Assembly: GCA_964468185.1 (NCBI GenBank)
Contig: CAYXTR010000004.1
Coordinates: forward strand, 124,001 to 188,000
DNA: 64,000 bases
Source of the DNA: JANQFV01 sp964468185
GTDB lineage: Bacteria > Planctomycetota > Phycisphaerae > UBA1845 > Fen-1342
Direction of reading: 5' to 3'
Under the pieces are notes generated by a model that saw only the letters and a program-made list of their open reading frames with translations, did no database searches and had not been told where the DNA came from. Both the position numbers and the translations under genes were made by a program. Shown here in pieces: positions 24,942 through 35,071 of this stretch. Every line of letters starts with the position of its first letter. Positions within the stretch are counted from its first letter, which is position 1.

Positions 24942-26351
24942 TCCGCCGCCACTGACTTCGGACACGTTCGCCCACCGCACGGACCGATACGCCACGCCAT
25001 AGCGCAAAATCCATAGCACCAGCAATATCACCGAGCCGCCAAAGAGCACCAGGATCTCGGCCGGGACGATCGAGTAGTTGAGCGACAGCCCAAGCAACTG
25101 GCTGATCCAGTTTTGTCCCCACACGAAACTGGTGATCAGCACTCCCCAGAAGATGCAAAACACCCACAGATACGCGGTTTCATACTCGATGATGCGCTCC
25201 GCCCAGCGGTAGTCCGGTAATGCACGCCGCGCAAGCAGACCAGTCACGAACATCGCTCCGATCACGCGGTGCGCGCCCCACAGCGCAACCGTGCTGATCA
25301 CCGTGACCACCACCGCCATGACGACCCCCATCCACACGTCCGCCGTAACAAGAAAGACCCACGTACCCCACCGCATGGCCTCGATCACCGCCACCATGCC
25401 CGCCCACGCAAGGGCGCCCCACACGATCGCCACCAACTGGCGGCTCGCAAATCGTGCCGCCGCACGCTCTCCCGTCTGTAACCGCAGCCGCCGATAAAAC
25501 TTCCCGGGCTGCACCACGACCTCACGGGTAGCGCGCACCCAACTCGCCACCGTTCCCCGCTGCGCCCAGGCATGTTCGGGACGACTGCGCTCGAGATCCA
25601 GCGACTCCAGCATGTCGAGCCCGCACTCCGGGCAGCGGCCACTCTCCGGTTGGTGCGTGAGGTCGTAGCCGCACCCTTCACAACGAGGCGGTAGCCAACG
25701 CGGCGAATCCACGCGCACCGCACCCGCCGCACGCGTCAGCCAGACACCAAACAGCACCGACGAGACGGCGCACCCCACACTGAATAGGAGATCGCCGAAC
25801 ATATCATAGTGGAGCATGTTCGGCTCACTGAGCACGAGCCTGTGATGCCACAAGGTGTACGCACCGCCCACCGCCAGCGTCAGAAGGCACAGTGGCCAAA
25901 GCAGCAGACTCACCGCCACAACGCACCGCCCATACGCGACACCAGGCGGCCCCGTCGACACCGCCAAGGGTAGCATGATCCAGGCCAACGCCGGCAATCC
26001 CAGCCAGCCAACGATGAGTACCGCCGCGAACGCCGCCTCCGCCGGTCCGAACCAGCCGTCCAGCGCGTTCGTGTGCCAGTCTCCCCATACCTCCGCCAAT
26101 GTTCGCCGATTAATCTCTCGTTCGTAGTTCCCCCAGGCCGACGCGGTTGTTGTTCCAGTGGCCGGAGCCGGCGTTGCCTGCACCCAGTCCCATTGGACCG
26201 TGTCGAACCACAGCATCAGCAGAACCAATGTAACGGCAAAGAGCAGCAGACCCAGGCCGAACGTGCCCATAATCGCCGGCCAAGAGCATGCCGCAGCGCG
26301 GCGGGCGGCCCGTCGCGGGCACACGGGTGACATCACAACCGCCACGAGCAT
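24927..26351 (-). CDS. multi-pass membrane protein with internal zinc ribbon
   Basis: 474 residues from the ATG at 26351; an open frame continues to 26528 but with non-protein-like sequence. Membrane helices occur near the start (MGTFGLGLLLFAVTLVLLML), in the middle (AVLIVGWLGLPALAWIM, VVAVSLLLWPLCLLTLAVG), and four or so at the end (VFCIFWGVLITSFVW, ILVLFGGSVILLVLWIL). Between them is a cytoplasmic-type zinc ribbon, CEGCGYDL-x9-CPECG, a signature seen repeatedly in planctomycete membrane proteins. I do not recognise a function. It is convergent with, and overlaps by 15 bases, the ferritin-like gene. Confidence 0.7.
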   Translation of the reverse strand: MLVAVVMSPVCPRRAARRAAACSWPAIMGTFGLGLLLFAVTLVLLMLWFDTVQWDWVQATPAPATGTTTASAWGNYEREINRRTLAEVWGDWHTNALDGWFGPAEAAFAAVLIVGWLGLPALAWIMLPLAVSTGPPGVAYGRCVVAVSLLLWPLCLLTLAVGGAYTLWHHRLVLSEPNMLHYDMFGDLLFSVGCAVSSVLFGVWLTRAAGAVRVDSPRWLPPRCEGCGYDLTHQPESGRCPECGLDMLESLDLERSRPEHAWAQRGTVASWVRATREVVVQPGKFYRRLRLQTGERAAARFASRQLVAIVWGALAWAGMVAVIEAMRWGTWVFLVTADVWMGVVMAVVVTVISTVALWGAHRVIGAMFVTGLLARRALPDYRWAERIIEYETAYLWVFCIFWGVLITSFVWGQNWISQLLGLSLNYSIVPAEILVLFGGSVILLVLWILRYGVAYRSVRWANVSEVSGGGSFDK

Positions 26352-26562
26352 GCTGTTACCGCGGGTTGTGTCTTCCCGGCTTGACGTCAGGGCCGACCCC
26401 CGCTTGCTCGTGTGCTGCTCCAACGTGACCTCACACCGAAAGTGGTCCTTTTTCGTCGCAATCTTGCCGCACCTCGCGGTAGCATACCAGAGTCGGCGAG
26501 CGTGGTGGAATGAGCCACACCACGCCAACGACCCTGTATTCGTGACCTCTTAGGAGTGCTTC

Positions 26563-27561
26563 GTGAAGATCCTGCATGAAGCCGACGTCAATACGACGGC
26601 CCTGGCCGGGCGCAAAATCGCAGTGCTGGGCTTCGGCTCACAGGGCCGCGCCCAGGCCTTGAACCTGCACGACGGCGGACATCCCGTCGTGGTCGGTGCC
26701 CGGCCAGCAGGTCCATCGGCCGTCGCCGCAGCACAGGCCGGCCTGCCGGTGAAGTCCATTACGGATGCGGTCGCCGCCAGTGACGTCATACTGATGCTTC
26801 TCCCAGACGAAGTCCAGGGGCGGGTGTACACAGAAAAGGTGCATGACGCCCTGCGCCCCGGCAGCTACCTCGGCTTTGCCCACGGCTTCGCGATTCACTA
26901 TCAGCGAATCATCCCCGACCCACGCACAAACATATTCCTGGTCGGTCCCAACGGCATCGGCCCCATGGTACGCTCACAATTCACACAAGGACGCGGCGTG
27001 CCAGGTCTGGTTGCCATCCACCAGGACTCCACCGGCGACACCCGCGACATCGCCCTGGCCTACGCGTGCGCCATCGGTTGCGGCCGAGCGGGCATCATCG
27101 AAACCACATTTCGCGAGGAGACCGAGACTGACCTCTTCGCCGAGCAGGCGGTCCTCTGCGGCGGGCTGACCCACCTGATCCAGGCCGGCTTCGATACCCT
27201 GGTCGAAGCCGGCTACGCCCCCGAAATCGCCTACTTCTGTTGCCTGCACGAGATCAAGCTCATCGCCGACCTGATTCAAGAGCGTGGCGTTGCCGGCATG
27301 CGGAGATCCATATCCAACACCGCGCTTTATGGCGATCTGACGCGCGGACCGCGGGTCGTCAGCGACGCGACCCGGGCGGCCATGCGCGACGTGCTCGCCG
27401 AGATACGCTCCGGCAACTTCGCCAAAGAGTGGGACGACGAGGTCACCCAGGGGCTACCGCGGCTGAATACACCAGGCGCGTGCGGCGAGCGTGACCAGCT
27501 CGAACAGGTCGGTAATCGCCTCCGCAAACTCATGCCATGGCTGCCGGCAGATGGGCAGTAG
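26563..27561 (+). CDS. ilvC: ketol-acid reductoisomerase homologue with Lys130 replaced by Asn
   Basis: 332 residues, class I length. KARI makes 2,3-dihydroxy-isovalerate in Val/Leu/Ile synthesis using NADPH and two Mg ions. The Rossmann motif VLGFGSQGRAQALN, FAHGFAIHY (His107), the metal ligands in FREETETDLFAEQ and APEIAYFCCLHEIKLI, and the Ser in MRRSISNTA are all present. The normally invariant Lys of the P-K-G-P-G-H motif is Asn130 here (VGPNGIGPMVR), and the following His is Pro. The GTG start has GGAG seven bases upstream. No other ilv genes are near. It may be a divergent paralogue rather than the pathway enzyme. Confidence 0.8.
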   Translation: MKILHEADVNTTALAGRKIAVLGFGSQGRAQALNLHDGGHPVVVGARPAGPSAVAAAQAGLPVKSITDAVAASDVILMLLPDEVQGRVYTEKVHDALRPGSYLGFAHGFAIHYQRIIPDPRTNIFLVGPNGIGPMVRSQFTQGRGVPGLVAIHQDSTGDTRDIALAYACAIGCGRAGIIETTFREETETDLFAEQAVLCGGLTHLIQAGFDTLVEAGYAPEIAYFCCLHEIKLIADLIQERGVAGMRRSISNTALYGDLTRGPRVVSDATRAAMRDVLAEIRSGNFAKEWDDEVTQGLPRLNTPGACGERDQLEQVGNRLRKLMPWLPADGQ

Positions 27562-27810
27562 CCGCGCGATTTGATCAAACATCACTCACTAAGGCGGTTT
27601 TGGCGCAAGGACTGCGCAAAATACGCTTCGCAAACGTCCGTTCTACCCGCTGGACGTTCGTTCAACCGAATACCGAGCCGATAAAAACACCGGCGGCACA
27701 GAAACTGGTTGCCCGTTAGGGACGGGCAGGTGCCCAACCGGGCCAGTCAGGGGCAAAGCGGCTCCCAGGCGCTTTGAACGATTTGAAGATCCGATGAGCA
27801 TGGCTGATAC

Positions 27811-30800
27811 ATGACCCCTCGATCTGACATTCCGATTTGCGCCACAGTGCCGCACTGGTTGGCGAGCATCGCCGTCACGGCCAGCCTGATCTGGTGCGGA
27901 GCACACCTGATCGCGAGCGCCGGCGTGGGGCACACGGTCATCGCCGCTGACTGGGTCACCCCGGGCCTGGCATTCGCCGCCGGCGTCGTCGCCGGTTGGT
28001 GGCTCCTGCCAGGCGTGCTTCTTGGCGTTGCCCTCGTAGTTGCCGGCCTGGATCTGACGCCAACGATCTCGTGCGGCTGGCTGGCCGCAATGACCGTCAG
28101 CTGCTCTGGCGGCGCCCTCCTCCGCACTTGGGGGCACGTCAGACCGGCGCACCTCGAACGCGTCCGCGGCGTAGCATTGCTCATCGGCGTGGGCGGCGGA
28201 CTGACCGCCTTCAGCACCGCCCTCATCATCGACGTTGCCCAGGCTGACGTCGCGAGACGCGGCTGGCAGATCGTCGTGGCGAGCCTCGCACCAATCTGGG
28301 CCCTATCCGCCATTGGAATCCTGGCAATCACGCCGGGTGTGGCGGCAGTACTGGATCTGCTCCGGCGACCAAGTTGGCTGCGGCGCCCGGGAGAGGGAGT
28401 CCTCGCCGTGGCAGCCATCGTGCTGGTCGCGACCTTGCAGAATCTGAGCGCTGCGGAGCAGGGCCTGCTACACATCATCGCCCAATGGGTTCCTCTGCCC
28501 GTCTTGCTCTGGATCGCCGCGCGGCACGGCGTGCGCCGTGGCAGCCTGACACTTGTCATTCTGGCCGGCGTGACATGGGCGGGCGCCGGCCAAGTGCCGC
28601 AACCCGCGTCGGGCCCGCCGCCCTTGTCGCAGGTCCCCGCCGCCCTCGTCGGCCTGCTGCTGATGTACGCACTGACCACACTGGTCTTCGGCACGCTGAA
28701 TGGCGAGCGCGTCCGAGCTGTGGCGCGGCAAGCCCGTCGCTATCACAAACTCGAACATAGCTTGCGCGAACGAACCAGCGAAGCAACGCTCGCCAACGAA
28801 CTGCTGGCTTGGCGGTTCGAACTCGACCGCCTGGTCACCGCCATCTCGACGGACCTAGTGACGGTCAAGCCGGGGCAGCTGAACGACGCCATCCGAATGG
28901 CACTCGAGCGCCTCGGTCGCCTGGTCGACGTCGACCGCGCTTATCTCTTCCTCTTTTCTGAAGACGGTACCCAGTTTAGCAACACGCACGAGTGGTGTGC
29001 ACCGGGAATCGCACCACAGGCGGAACGGCTCCAGAGCGTCCCGGCTTCACGCTTCTCCTGGCTCATGGAGCGAATGCAACGCGACGAAGCCGTGTGCTTC
29101 CGCGAACTCGACGAATTACCGGCCGCAGCGGCTGCCGAACGAGCAGACTTCAAGCAGGGGGCGGTCCGTTCACTGCTGGCCCTCCCCATGCGCTCCGGCG
29201 ACCACGCCGTCGGTATCATCGGGTTCGATTGCGTTACACACACACGCTCGTGGGGCGACGAGCTGATCGCGCTCCTGCGCGTCATCGGCGACGTATTCGC
29301 GGGAACCCTGGCGCGCGAGCGCGCCGAGTGTGCCCGACGAGCCGCCGAGGACAAGTACCGTAGCCTGTTTGACATGAGCCAGGAAGGCATCGTGTTCACC
29401 ACGCTCGACGGCCAGTTCGTGGATGCCAACAAGGCCTACCTGGATATGCTGGGGTACACCCGCGACGAACTGTGCCACTTGAACTTCCGCGCCGTGACGC
29501 CGGAGAAATGGTCGGAAATCGAAGCACACATCATTGAGCATCAAATCCTCACGCGCGGATACTCGGATGAGTATGAGAAGGAGTACATCCGCGGCGACGG
29601 AACCATCTTCCCGGTCAGCCTGCGCGTCTGGCTCGTGCGCGACGAACAGGGCACCCCCGTGCAGATGTTCGGACTCGTGCGCGATATCTCCGAGCGCAAG
29701 AAAAACGACGAATTGAACGCCACGCAGCGTGAACTCGCGGTCCGCCTGGGCGCCACCGCAAGCTTGCAGGAGGCATTGCAACTCTGTACCGCAGCGGCCC
29801 TCCGCGCGGGACGACTGGACTGCGGCGGCGTCTACCTGCTGGATGAAGATTCGGAGATGCTCGACCTCGCCTGCGTGACCGGGATGCGCCAGGAAGAGGC
29901 ACAGGCCCTGGCACATTTCCGACCATTTTCACCATTCGCCCGACTGGTCAACGAAGGCCAGCCATGCTATTCGAACTACGCCGAACTGCAGCGGCGTCTG
30001 AGCCTCAAGCGCAACACGAACGGGCTGCTCGGCACCGCCATTGTCCCCATCATGCATGACAAACGCGTGATCGGCTGCTTCACGGTTTACTCGCGACGCC
30101 GAAAAACACTCGGCCCCGCGACGAAGGGCGCACTTGAGACGATCGCCGCACAAATGGGCAGCGCCATCGCGCGGCTCAAAGCCGAATCCGCTCACCGCCG
30201 CCTGGCCGCCGCGGCAGCCCAGTCTGCCGAAGCCATCCTCATCACCGACACCAACGGGCGCATCGAGTATGTGAATCCCGCTTTCGAGCAGATGACCGGC
30301 TACAAAGCCGATGAAGTGCTCGGCAAGACACCGCGCGTGCTCAAAAGCAGCGCGCACGACGACGCCTTCTACCACCAACTCTGGGACACGGTCTTGCGCG
30401 GCGACACCTGGTGTGGTCGCATTGTCAACAAACGCAAAGACGGCTCGTCCTTCCACCAGGATGTGACCATCTCTCCGGTTCGTGACCTGACGGGGCGCAC
30501 CGTTAACTACGTCTCCGTCGCCCGCGACATCACCCAGGAAATCGCACAGGAGGCCCACACCCGCTACGCGCAAAAGATGGAGGCAGTCGGACAACTCGCC
30601 GGCGGTGTCGCGCACGAGTTTAACAACCTGCTGACCGCCATCCTCGGCTACAGTGAGGTTATCGCCGCCAGCACCGCCGCCGACCACGTCGCGGCCCGCC
30701 ACGCGACACGCATCCGCGAATCCGTCACTCGGGCAGCCGAACTGGTTCGCAAACTGCTCGCCTTCGGCCGCAAGCAGATGGTCCAGCCACGGCAGCTCGA

Positions 30801-31710
30801 CCTCAACGACACCGTGCGGGAGACACTGAAAATCCTGCGTCCCGTACTTGGCCGCGGAATCAGGTTGGAAACGCACCTGCACGAAGCGCTGGGACCGGTG
30901 CAGGCCGATCCCGACCAGCTCGAACTCCTGCTGACCAACCTCTGCCTGAACGCCCGCGAGGCCATGCCCAGCGGCGGGACCCTGACCGTCGAAACCACCA
31001 TGATCGAGTTGAACGAGCCCGCCAGCGATGGCCACGCCCACGTCACGCCGGGCAGCTACGTGTCCCTCGCCGTCCACGATACTGGCTGTGGAATGGACGA
31101 GGCGACGCGTGCGCGCGTGTTCGAACCGTTCTTCACGACCAAGGATGCCAGCGAAGGCGCTGGGCTCGGCCTGGCCACCGTCCACGGCATCGTGCACCAG
31201 CACGGCGGACGCATCGTCGTGCATAGCGTGCCCAACGCCGGAACCACGTTTCGCGTGTACCTCCCGTGCTCCGAGTTGGAGACCCCACAGCCAGCCACCC
31301 TCCGTACACCTTCCGCAAACCACCAGACAACCGTCCTGGTCGTGGAAGATGAAGAGGATGTCCGCGAAGTCGAGTGCGACATCCTCCAGGCCGAAGGCTA
31401 CCGCGTGGTCAGCGCAGAAAACGCCGCCGCGGCGCTGCAAGTCAGCAAGCAGTTCTCCGACCCAATCGACCTGCTCGTCACGGACATCGTCATGCCCGGT
31501 ATGGACGGCCGGGAACTGGCACAGCATGTTTGTAAATCGCGCCCCGATACACGCGTGCTCTACATCTCCGGCTACGCCCAGGACATCCTCGCGCCGGAAG
31601 ATCGCCTGCAACCGGGCTCGGCCTTCCTGCCCAAACCGTTCTCCCGCACGACATTCTCCGAAAAGGTCCGGGCAGTGCTGAATACCAAGATCCGCGCAAC
31701 CGCCTCCTGA
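27811..31710 (+). CDS. hybrid histidine kinase: membrane sensor-GAF-PAS-GAF-PAS-kinase-receiver
   Basis: 1299 residues. About eight hydrophobic segments at 15-300 (MASE1-like) are followed by a coiled segment. Then come a GAF domain (about 345-510), PAS (about 515-630, SLFDMSQEGIVFTTLDGQ), a second GAF (about 640-790) and a second PAS (about 800-915, YVNPAFEQMTGY). HisKA is GGVAHEFNNLLTAILGYS (His935). HATPase boxes are LTNLCLNAREAMP, VHDTGCGMDE, FEPFFTTK and GAGLGLATVHG. The terminal receiver has LLVTDIVMPGMDG (Asp1225). A signal would pass from His935 to Asp1225; no separate output protein is adjacent. It converges on the MBOAT gene. Confidence 0.9.
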   Translation: MTPRSDIPICATVPHWLASIAVTASLIWCGAHLIASAGVGHTVIAADWVTPGLAFAAGVVAGWWLLPGVLLGVALVVAGLDLTPTISCGWLAAMTVSCSGGALLRTWGHVRPAHLERVRGVALLIGVGGGLTAFSTALIIDVAQADVARRGWQIVVASLAPIWALSAIGILAITPGVAAVLDLLRRPSWLRRPGEGVLAVAAIVLVATLQNLSAAEQGLLHIIAQWVPLPVLLWIAARHGVRRGSLTLVILAGVTWAGAGQVPQPASGPPPLSQVPAALVGLLLMYALTTLVFGTLNGERVRAVARQARRYHKLEHSLRERTSEATLANELLAWRFELDRLVTAISTDLVTVKPGQLNDAIRMALERLGRLVDVDRAYLFLFSEDGTQFSNTHEWCAPGIAPQAERLQSVPASRFSWLMERMQRDEAVCFRELDELPAAAAAERADFKQGAVRSLLALPMRSGDHAVGIIGFDCVTHTRSWGDELIALLRVIGDVFAGTLARERAECARRAAEDKYRSLFDMSQEGIVFTTLDGQFVDANKAYLDMLGYTRDELCHLNFRAVTPEKWSEIEAHIIEHQILTRGYSDEYEKEYIRGDGTIFPVSLRVWLVRDEQGTPVQMFGLVRDISERKKNDELNATQRELAVRLGATASLQEALQLCTAAALRAGRLDCGGVYLLDEDSEMLDLACVTGMRQEEAQALAHFRPFSPFARLVNEGQPCYSNYAELQRRLSLKRNTNGLLGTAIVPIMHDKRVIGCFTVYSRRRKTLGPATKGALETIAAQMGSAIARLKAESAHRRLAAAAAQSAEAILITDTNGRIEYVNPAFEQMTGYKADEVLGKTPRVLKSSAHDDAFYHQLWDTVLRGDTWCGRIVNKRKDGSSFHQDVTISPVRDLTGRTVNYVSVARDITQEIAQEAHTRYAQKMEAVGQLAGGVAHEFNNLLTAILGYSEVIAASTAADHVAARHATRIRESVTRAAELVRKLLAFGRKQMVQPRQLDLNDTVRETLKILRPVLGRGIRLETHLHEALGPVQADPDQLELLLTNLCLNAREAMPSGGTLTVETTMIELNEPASDGHAHVTPGSYVSLAVHDTGCGMDEATRARVFEPFFTTKDASEGAGLGLATVHGIVHQHGGRIVVHSVPNAGTTFRVYLPCSELETPQPATLRTPSANHQTTVLVVEDEEDVREVECDILQAEGYRVVSAENAAAALQVSKQFSDPIDLLVTDIVMPGMDGRELAQHVCKSRPDTRVLYISGYAQDILAPEDRLQPGSAFLPKPFSRTTFSEKVRAVLNTKIRATAS

Positions 31711-31737
31711 GCACGATCCCACCCATCGCATCCCGAC

Positions 31738-33234
31738 CTATGCGACCAATGACCACAGCCGCCGCATGATCTCCACAGGCACCCGCCAGATCGCGCTCCC
31801 GCCGAAGAAGACCAGCAGCGAGAAAACGAACGCATGTTGCGTCACCAGCCAGGCACACAGCTGCGGAAGAGGCTGGAAACGCCTCGCAAGCGCCCGCAGG
31901 CGACCTAGTCGCGACGTACGCGCTGCGTCAATCCGCCCCATACGGACCACCCACGCATGATTGATGGCCACCAGCAACCCCATCACGATCCCCCAGAGGC
32001 CGACCTGCGGCGACAATCTGTGCCAGATCCCGACCAGAAAAAAGGTCACGCACAGATTCAGCAGATGATGTCGCCGATTGCCACCAAGTGGAATGTACAC
32101 GTAATCGCGCAGCAGAAACGACAGGCTGATGTGCCAGCGCCGCCAGAAATCGCGCATGCTCGTGGCCAGCCACGGCATTCTGAAATTCTCGACCTGGCGG
32201 TAACCCAACAGACGTCCAATGCCGGCCGCAACGTCGCAATATCCGCTGAACTCCAGGTACAGCCAGAAGATATGCAGAAACACACCCGCATAGAGCAGTG
32301 CCAGACTCGCAATCTGCTCCGGATGCCGGTAATACGCATGATCGTGACCGATGCCGAGCGCCTCGCGCAGCACCGGCTGGAAGTAAAGCTGCGCCACGAG
32401 GCTCTTGATCAGACCCAGTGCCATGCGCGCCACGGCAGCCGGCACATTGTGCCAGCCACGCCGCGCATGGCACGTGTCCATCTCATCGTGGAACCGCGCA
32501 TAACGCTCAATCGGACCTTGAATCAACGTCGGGCCATAACACGTATAGGCCAGGAAGTGCAGGGGCGTGCGGCGCGCGGCGGGAATCGTGCGACGCCGCA
32601 ACTCCGCAAAGTAATGCAGCATCCTGACGGCCAGGTAGGCCGTGCCGATGCTGTGTGCATTGAAGAACAGCGCCGGCAACAGCGATTCCGCCGGCGGATT
32701 GGGATGATGCACCGGTCGCAAGCCACGCAACACCGGCTCCCACGAGAACCCGCGCGATCCGAGCGGAAAGACCCACGGCGCGTGCGTGTGCAGCCAGACG
32801 TTCCAGGCGTCAGGCAGCAGCACCTCATCCAGCACCATGCTGCCAACGTACCAACTGACAATGATCACGCCCACCACGATCGCCGGCTCGGCCCGCGGCA
32901 GGTGCTCCCCCTGATGGGCCCGCGCAAAATGCTCGCCCAACAAATAGAACGCCATACAGCTCGCCAGCCATACGAGTAGATACAGGGCGCCAAAGATGTA
33001 ACCCACAAACAGCAATCCGGTCAGCACCAGCGCGTGACGGTACCACGCACGCGGCGTCAGCAGCAGCAGCGGCACCAGCACCAGAAAGTAACAAACCACG
33101 AAGCGATCGTCGCAAATCTGCCCGAGCCAGAACCCACGCCAGTCAAACCAGTCAGCGCTGCGGAGCGGCTCCACCAGCCACGACCACACCTGAAGGCCGG
33201 TTTCGCCAGGAGTCGGGTTGGTGGTTGGCGTCAT
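31738..33234 (-). CDS. MBOAT-family O-acyltransferase
   Basis: 498 residues with about ten membrane helices. The family signatures are FSGYCDVAAGIGRLLGY, MRDFWRRWHISLSFLLRDY, YIPLGGNR and the catalytic His in FLVGIWHRLS (His405). Members such as AlgI move acetyl or other acyl groups onto exported polysaccharides. The AlgJ/AlgX or DltD/SGNH partners normally found next to such genes are not seen here. The ATG at 33234 gives a plausible short N-terminus; an upstream frame to 33306 is possible. The substrate is unknown. Confidence 0.85.
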   Translation of the reverse strand: MTPTTNPTPGETGLQVWSWLVEPLRSADWFDWRGFWLGQICDDRFVVCYFLVLVPLLLLTPRAWYRHALVLTGLLFVGYIFGALYLLVWLASCMAFYLLGEHFARAHQGEHLPRAEPAIVVGVIIVSWYVGSMVLDEVLLPDAWNVWLHTHAPWVFPLGSRGFSWEPVLRGLRPVHHPNPPAESLLPALFFNAHSIGTAYLAVRMLHYFAELRRRTIPAARRTPLHFLAYTCYGPTLIQGPIERYARFHDEMDTCHARRGWHNVPAAVARMALGLIKSLVAQLYFQPVLREALGIGHDHAYYRHPEQIASLALLYAGVFLHIFWLYLEFSGYCDVAAGIGRLLGYRQVENFRMPWLATSMRDFWRRWHISLSFLLRDYVYIPLGGNRRHHLLNLCVTFFLVGIWHRLSPQVGLWGIVMGLLVAINHAWVVRMGRIDAARTSRLGRLRALARRFQPLPQLCAWLVTQHAFVFSLLVFFGGSAIWRVPVEIMRRLWSLVA

Positions 33235-33419
33235 GCACCCATTCCTGACACGTCTATCCTGAGTACGGATCGGGGCGCACGTTACCGGTCGCTGCAAATT
33301 GTGCAAGATTCCGCCCCCGTGCTCCCGGCGGATTGTCGCCGGCGACGCGGCCGCCTACGCTTATGTACACGGGTCACTCGGACACCCCCGAAACCCGCTT
33401 GAACGCAGTCTGGAGCACG

Positions 33420-34886
33420 ATGGCCCACAGTCGAGCAACACGACCGGACACCGCCGGCGTGACCCGCGGCGACGCCACGCAACTGCCCCTGCGCGCCGCC
33501 ACCGACCAGCCCACTGCCGGCCCGACCACTCCCCCCATCGTGGGCTTCGTCTCGCTGGGCTGTGCCAAAAACCTCGTCGACTCCGAGAAGATGCTCGGGC
33601 AGTTGGCGGAGTCCGGCGTCGTGCTGACCGGCGACGAGTCCGCAGCCGACACGATCGTCGTCAATACCTGCGGCTTCCTCGAATCCTCTCGGGCCGAAGC
33701 GCTCGAGATCATCGGCGAGCTCGCCGAACGCAAGCGAAGTGGGGATTTGCGGCGGATTGTCGTCGCCGGTTGCCTCGTGCAACGCGACGGCGAGAAACTG
33801 CGCGCGGCTATCCCCGAAATCGACGCGCTCGTCGGCGTCAACAACCGTAACGACGTGGTCCGCGCAGTCTGGCGACAGGAGCGCGACGCCGCCCTCGACC
33901 TCTACCTGGGCAATTATCACGCTACATCGGCCGCGACGTGGGAGGATCAGGGGCGTCTGCGGCTCACTCCCACACACTACGCCTACGTACGCATGAGTGA
34001 AGGCTGCAACCAGAAGTGCACCTTCTGCACGATCCCCTCGATTCGCGGCCCCCTACACAGCAAGCCCCCACAGCAACTGGTCACCGAATGTCGCGAGCTG
34101 ATCGCCGACGGTACGCGCGAACTGATACTGATCGGGCAGGATACAACCAGCTACGGCTTCGACATCGGCTATGCGCCAGGGCTGGCAGGCCTGCTGCGCG
34201 AGTTGGACCAGGCGTGCGACGGGGCCCGCTGGTTGCGATTGATGTATGTCTACCCGTCCATATTCACCGACGAGATGATCGATGCCATCGCATCCTGCGC
34301 GCGAGTCGTCAACTACATCGACATCCCCTTGCAGCACATCAACGACCGCATGCTCAAGGCCATGGGCCGCCGCGTCACCCGCCGCCAGCAGGAAACCCTG
34401 CTCGACAAGCTGCGCCAACGCATCCCCGGGGTCACCATCCGCACGACCTTCATCGTCGGCTTCCCCGGCGAGACCGAGGCCGAGTTTGCCGAACTGGAAG
34501 AGTTCGTAGACGCATTCCGCTTCGACGCCGTGGGGGCATTCACCTACTCGCACGAACCGGACACACCAGCCGGACGCATGTCCGCTCATCTCCCGGACGC
34601 GGTAAAGCAGGAACGGTACGAACGCCTGATGCTGGCACAACAGGACGTCGCGTTCGCCGCAGCTCGCCGCAGGATTGGATCCCGGCTGGACGTTGTGGTG
34701 GACGAAGCCACCGAACAGTCCGCCGTGGCTCGACACGCCGGTCAGGCGCCCGAGGTCGACGCCGTGTGCCTCTTGCCGGCAGGTGGGGCTACCACGGGTG
34801 ACTTCATCCCCGCGAAGGTAACTGACGCGCAGGACTACGACCTGGTCGTGACTCCGCTGCAGCGCCGGCTACCGCTGGCCCGCTAG
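33420..34886 (+). CDS. rimO: ribosomal protein S12 methylthiotransferase
   Basis: 488 residues. A radical SAM methylthiotransferase modifying the conserved Asp of S12. The N-terminal MTTase domain has three cluster Cys: SLGCAKNLVDSE (Cys48), VVNTCGFLES and VAGCLVQR. The radical SAM site is CNQKCTFC (Cys196, 200, 203), followed by IDIPLQHINDRMLKAMGR and TFIVGFPGETE. A C-terminal TRAM region ends the protein. CAKNLVDSE and IPSIRGPLHS favour RimO over MiaB. I chose ATG 33420 (GGAG at 33412-33415) because the sequence before it is not conserved; ATG 33363 and TTG 33333 are possible. Confidence 0.92.
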   Translation: MAHSRATRPDTAGVTRGDATQLPLRAATDQPTAGPTTPPIVGFVSLGCAKNLVDSEKMLGQLAESGVVLTGDESAADTIVVNTCGFLESSRAEALEIIGELAERKRSGDLRRIVVAGCLVQRDGEKLRAAIPEIDALVGVNNRNDVVRAVWRQERDAALDLYLGNYHATSAATWEDQGRLRLTPTHYAYVRMSEGCNQKCTFCTIPSIRGPLHSKPPQQLVTECRELIADGTRELILIGQDTTSYGFDIGYAPGLAGLLRELDQACDGARWLRLMYVYPSIFTDEMIDAIASCARVVNYIDIPLQHINDRMLKAMGRRVTRRQQETLLDKLRQRIPGVTIRTTFIVGFPGETEAEFAELEEFVDAFRFDAVGAFTYSHEPDTPAGRMSAHLPDAVKQERYERLMLAQQDVAFAAARRRIGSRLDVVVDEATEQSAVARHAGQAPEVDAVCLLPAGGATTGDFIPAKVTDAQDYDLVVTPLQRRLPLAR

Positions 34887-35071
34887 GCCGTTCTCCCGTC
34901 GCGGCAGCAACTCCGCGTCGTAGCAGCGCGGCTTTTGCCGATCCGCTTCGCGACCTACAGCGCAGTCCAATGCGGGGGCCGATAACGACAGATACCTGGC
35001 GACTGCTCGCAGTGCCCCGGACAGACTGCGCGCCGCCGACGTGCCAAGGCCTAAGCTCGACGAGGTGCCCC

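Noticed and set aside
27562..27810. Stem-loops around 27700-27760 considered as a c-di-GMP riboswitch before the hybrid kinase
   Set aside because: Short GC stems are present, but the conserved GEMM sequence blocks and tetraloop are not found.
29929..31731. A 600-codon minus-strand open frame opposite the hybrid kinase
   Set aside because: The plus strand carries clear PAS, HisKA, HATPase and receiver motifs; the minus frame has none.
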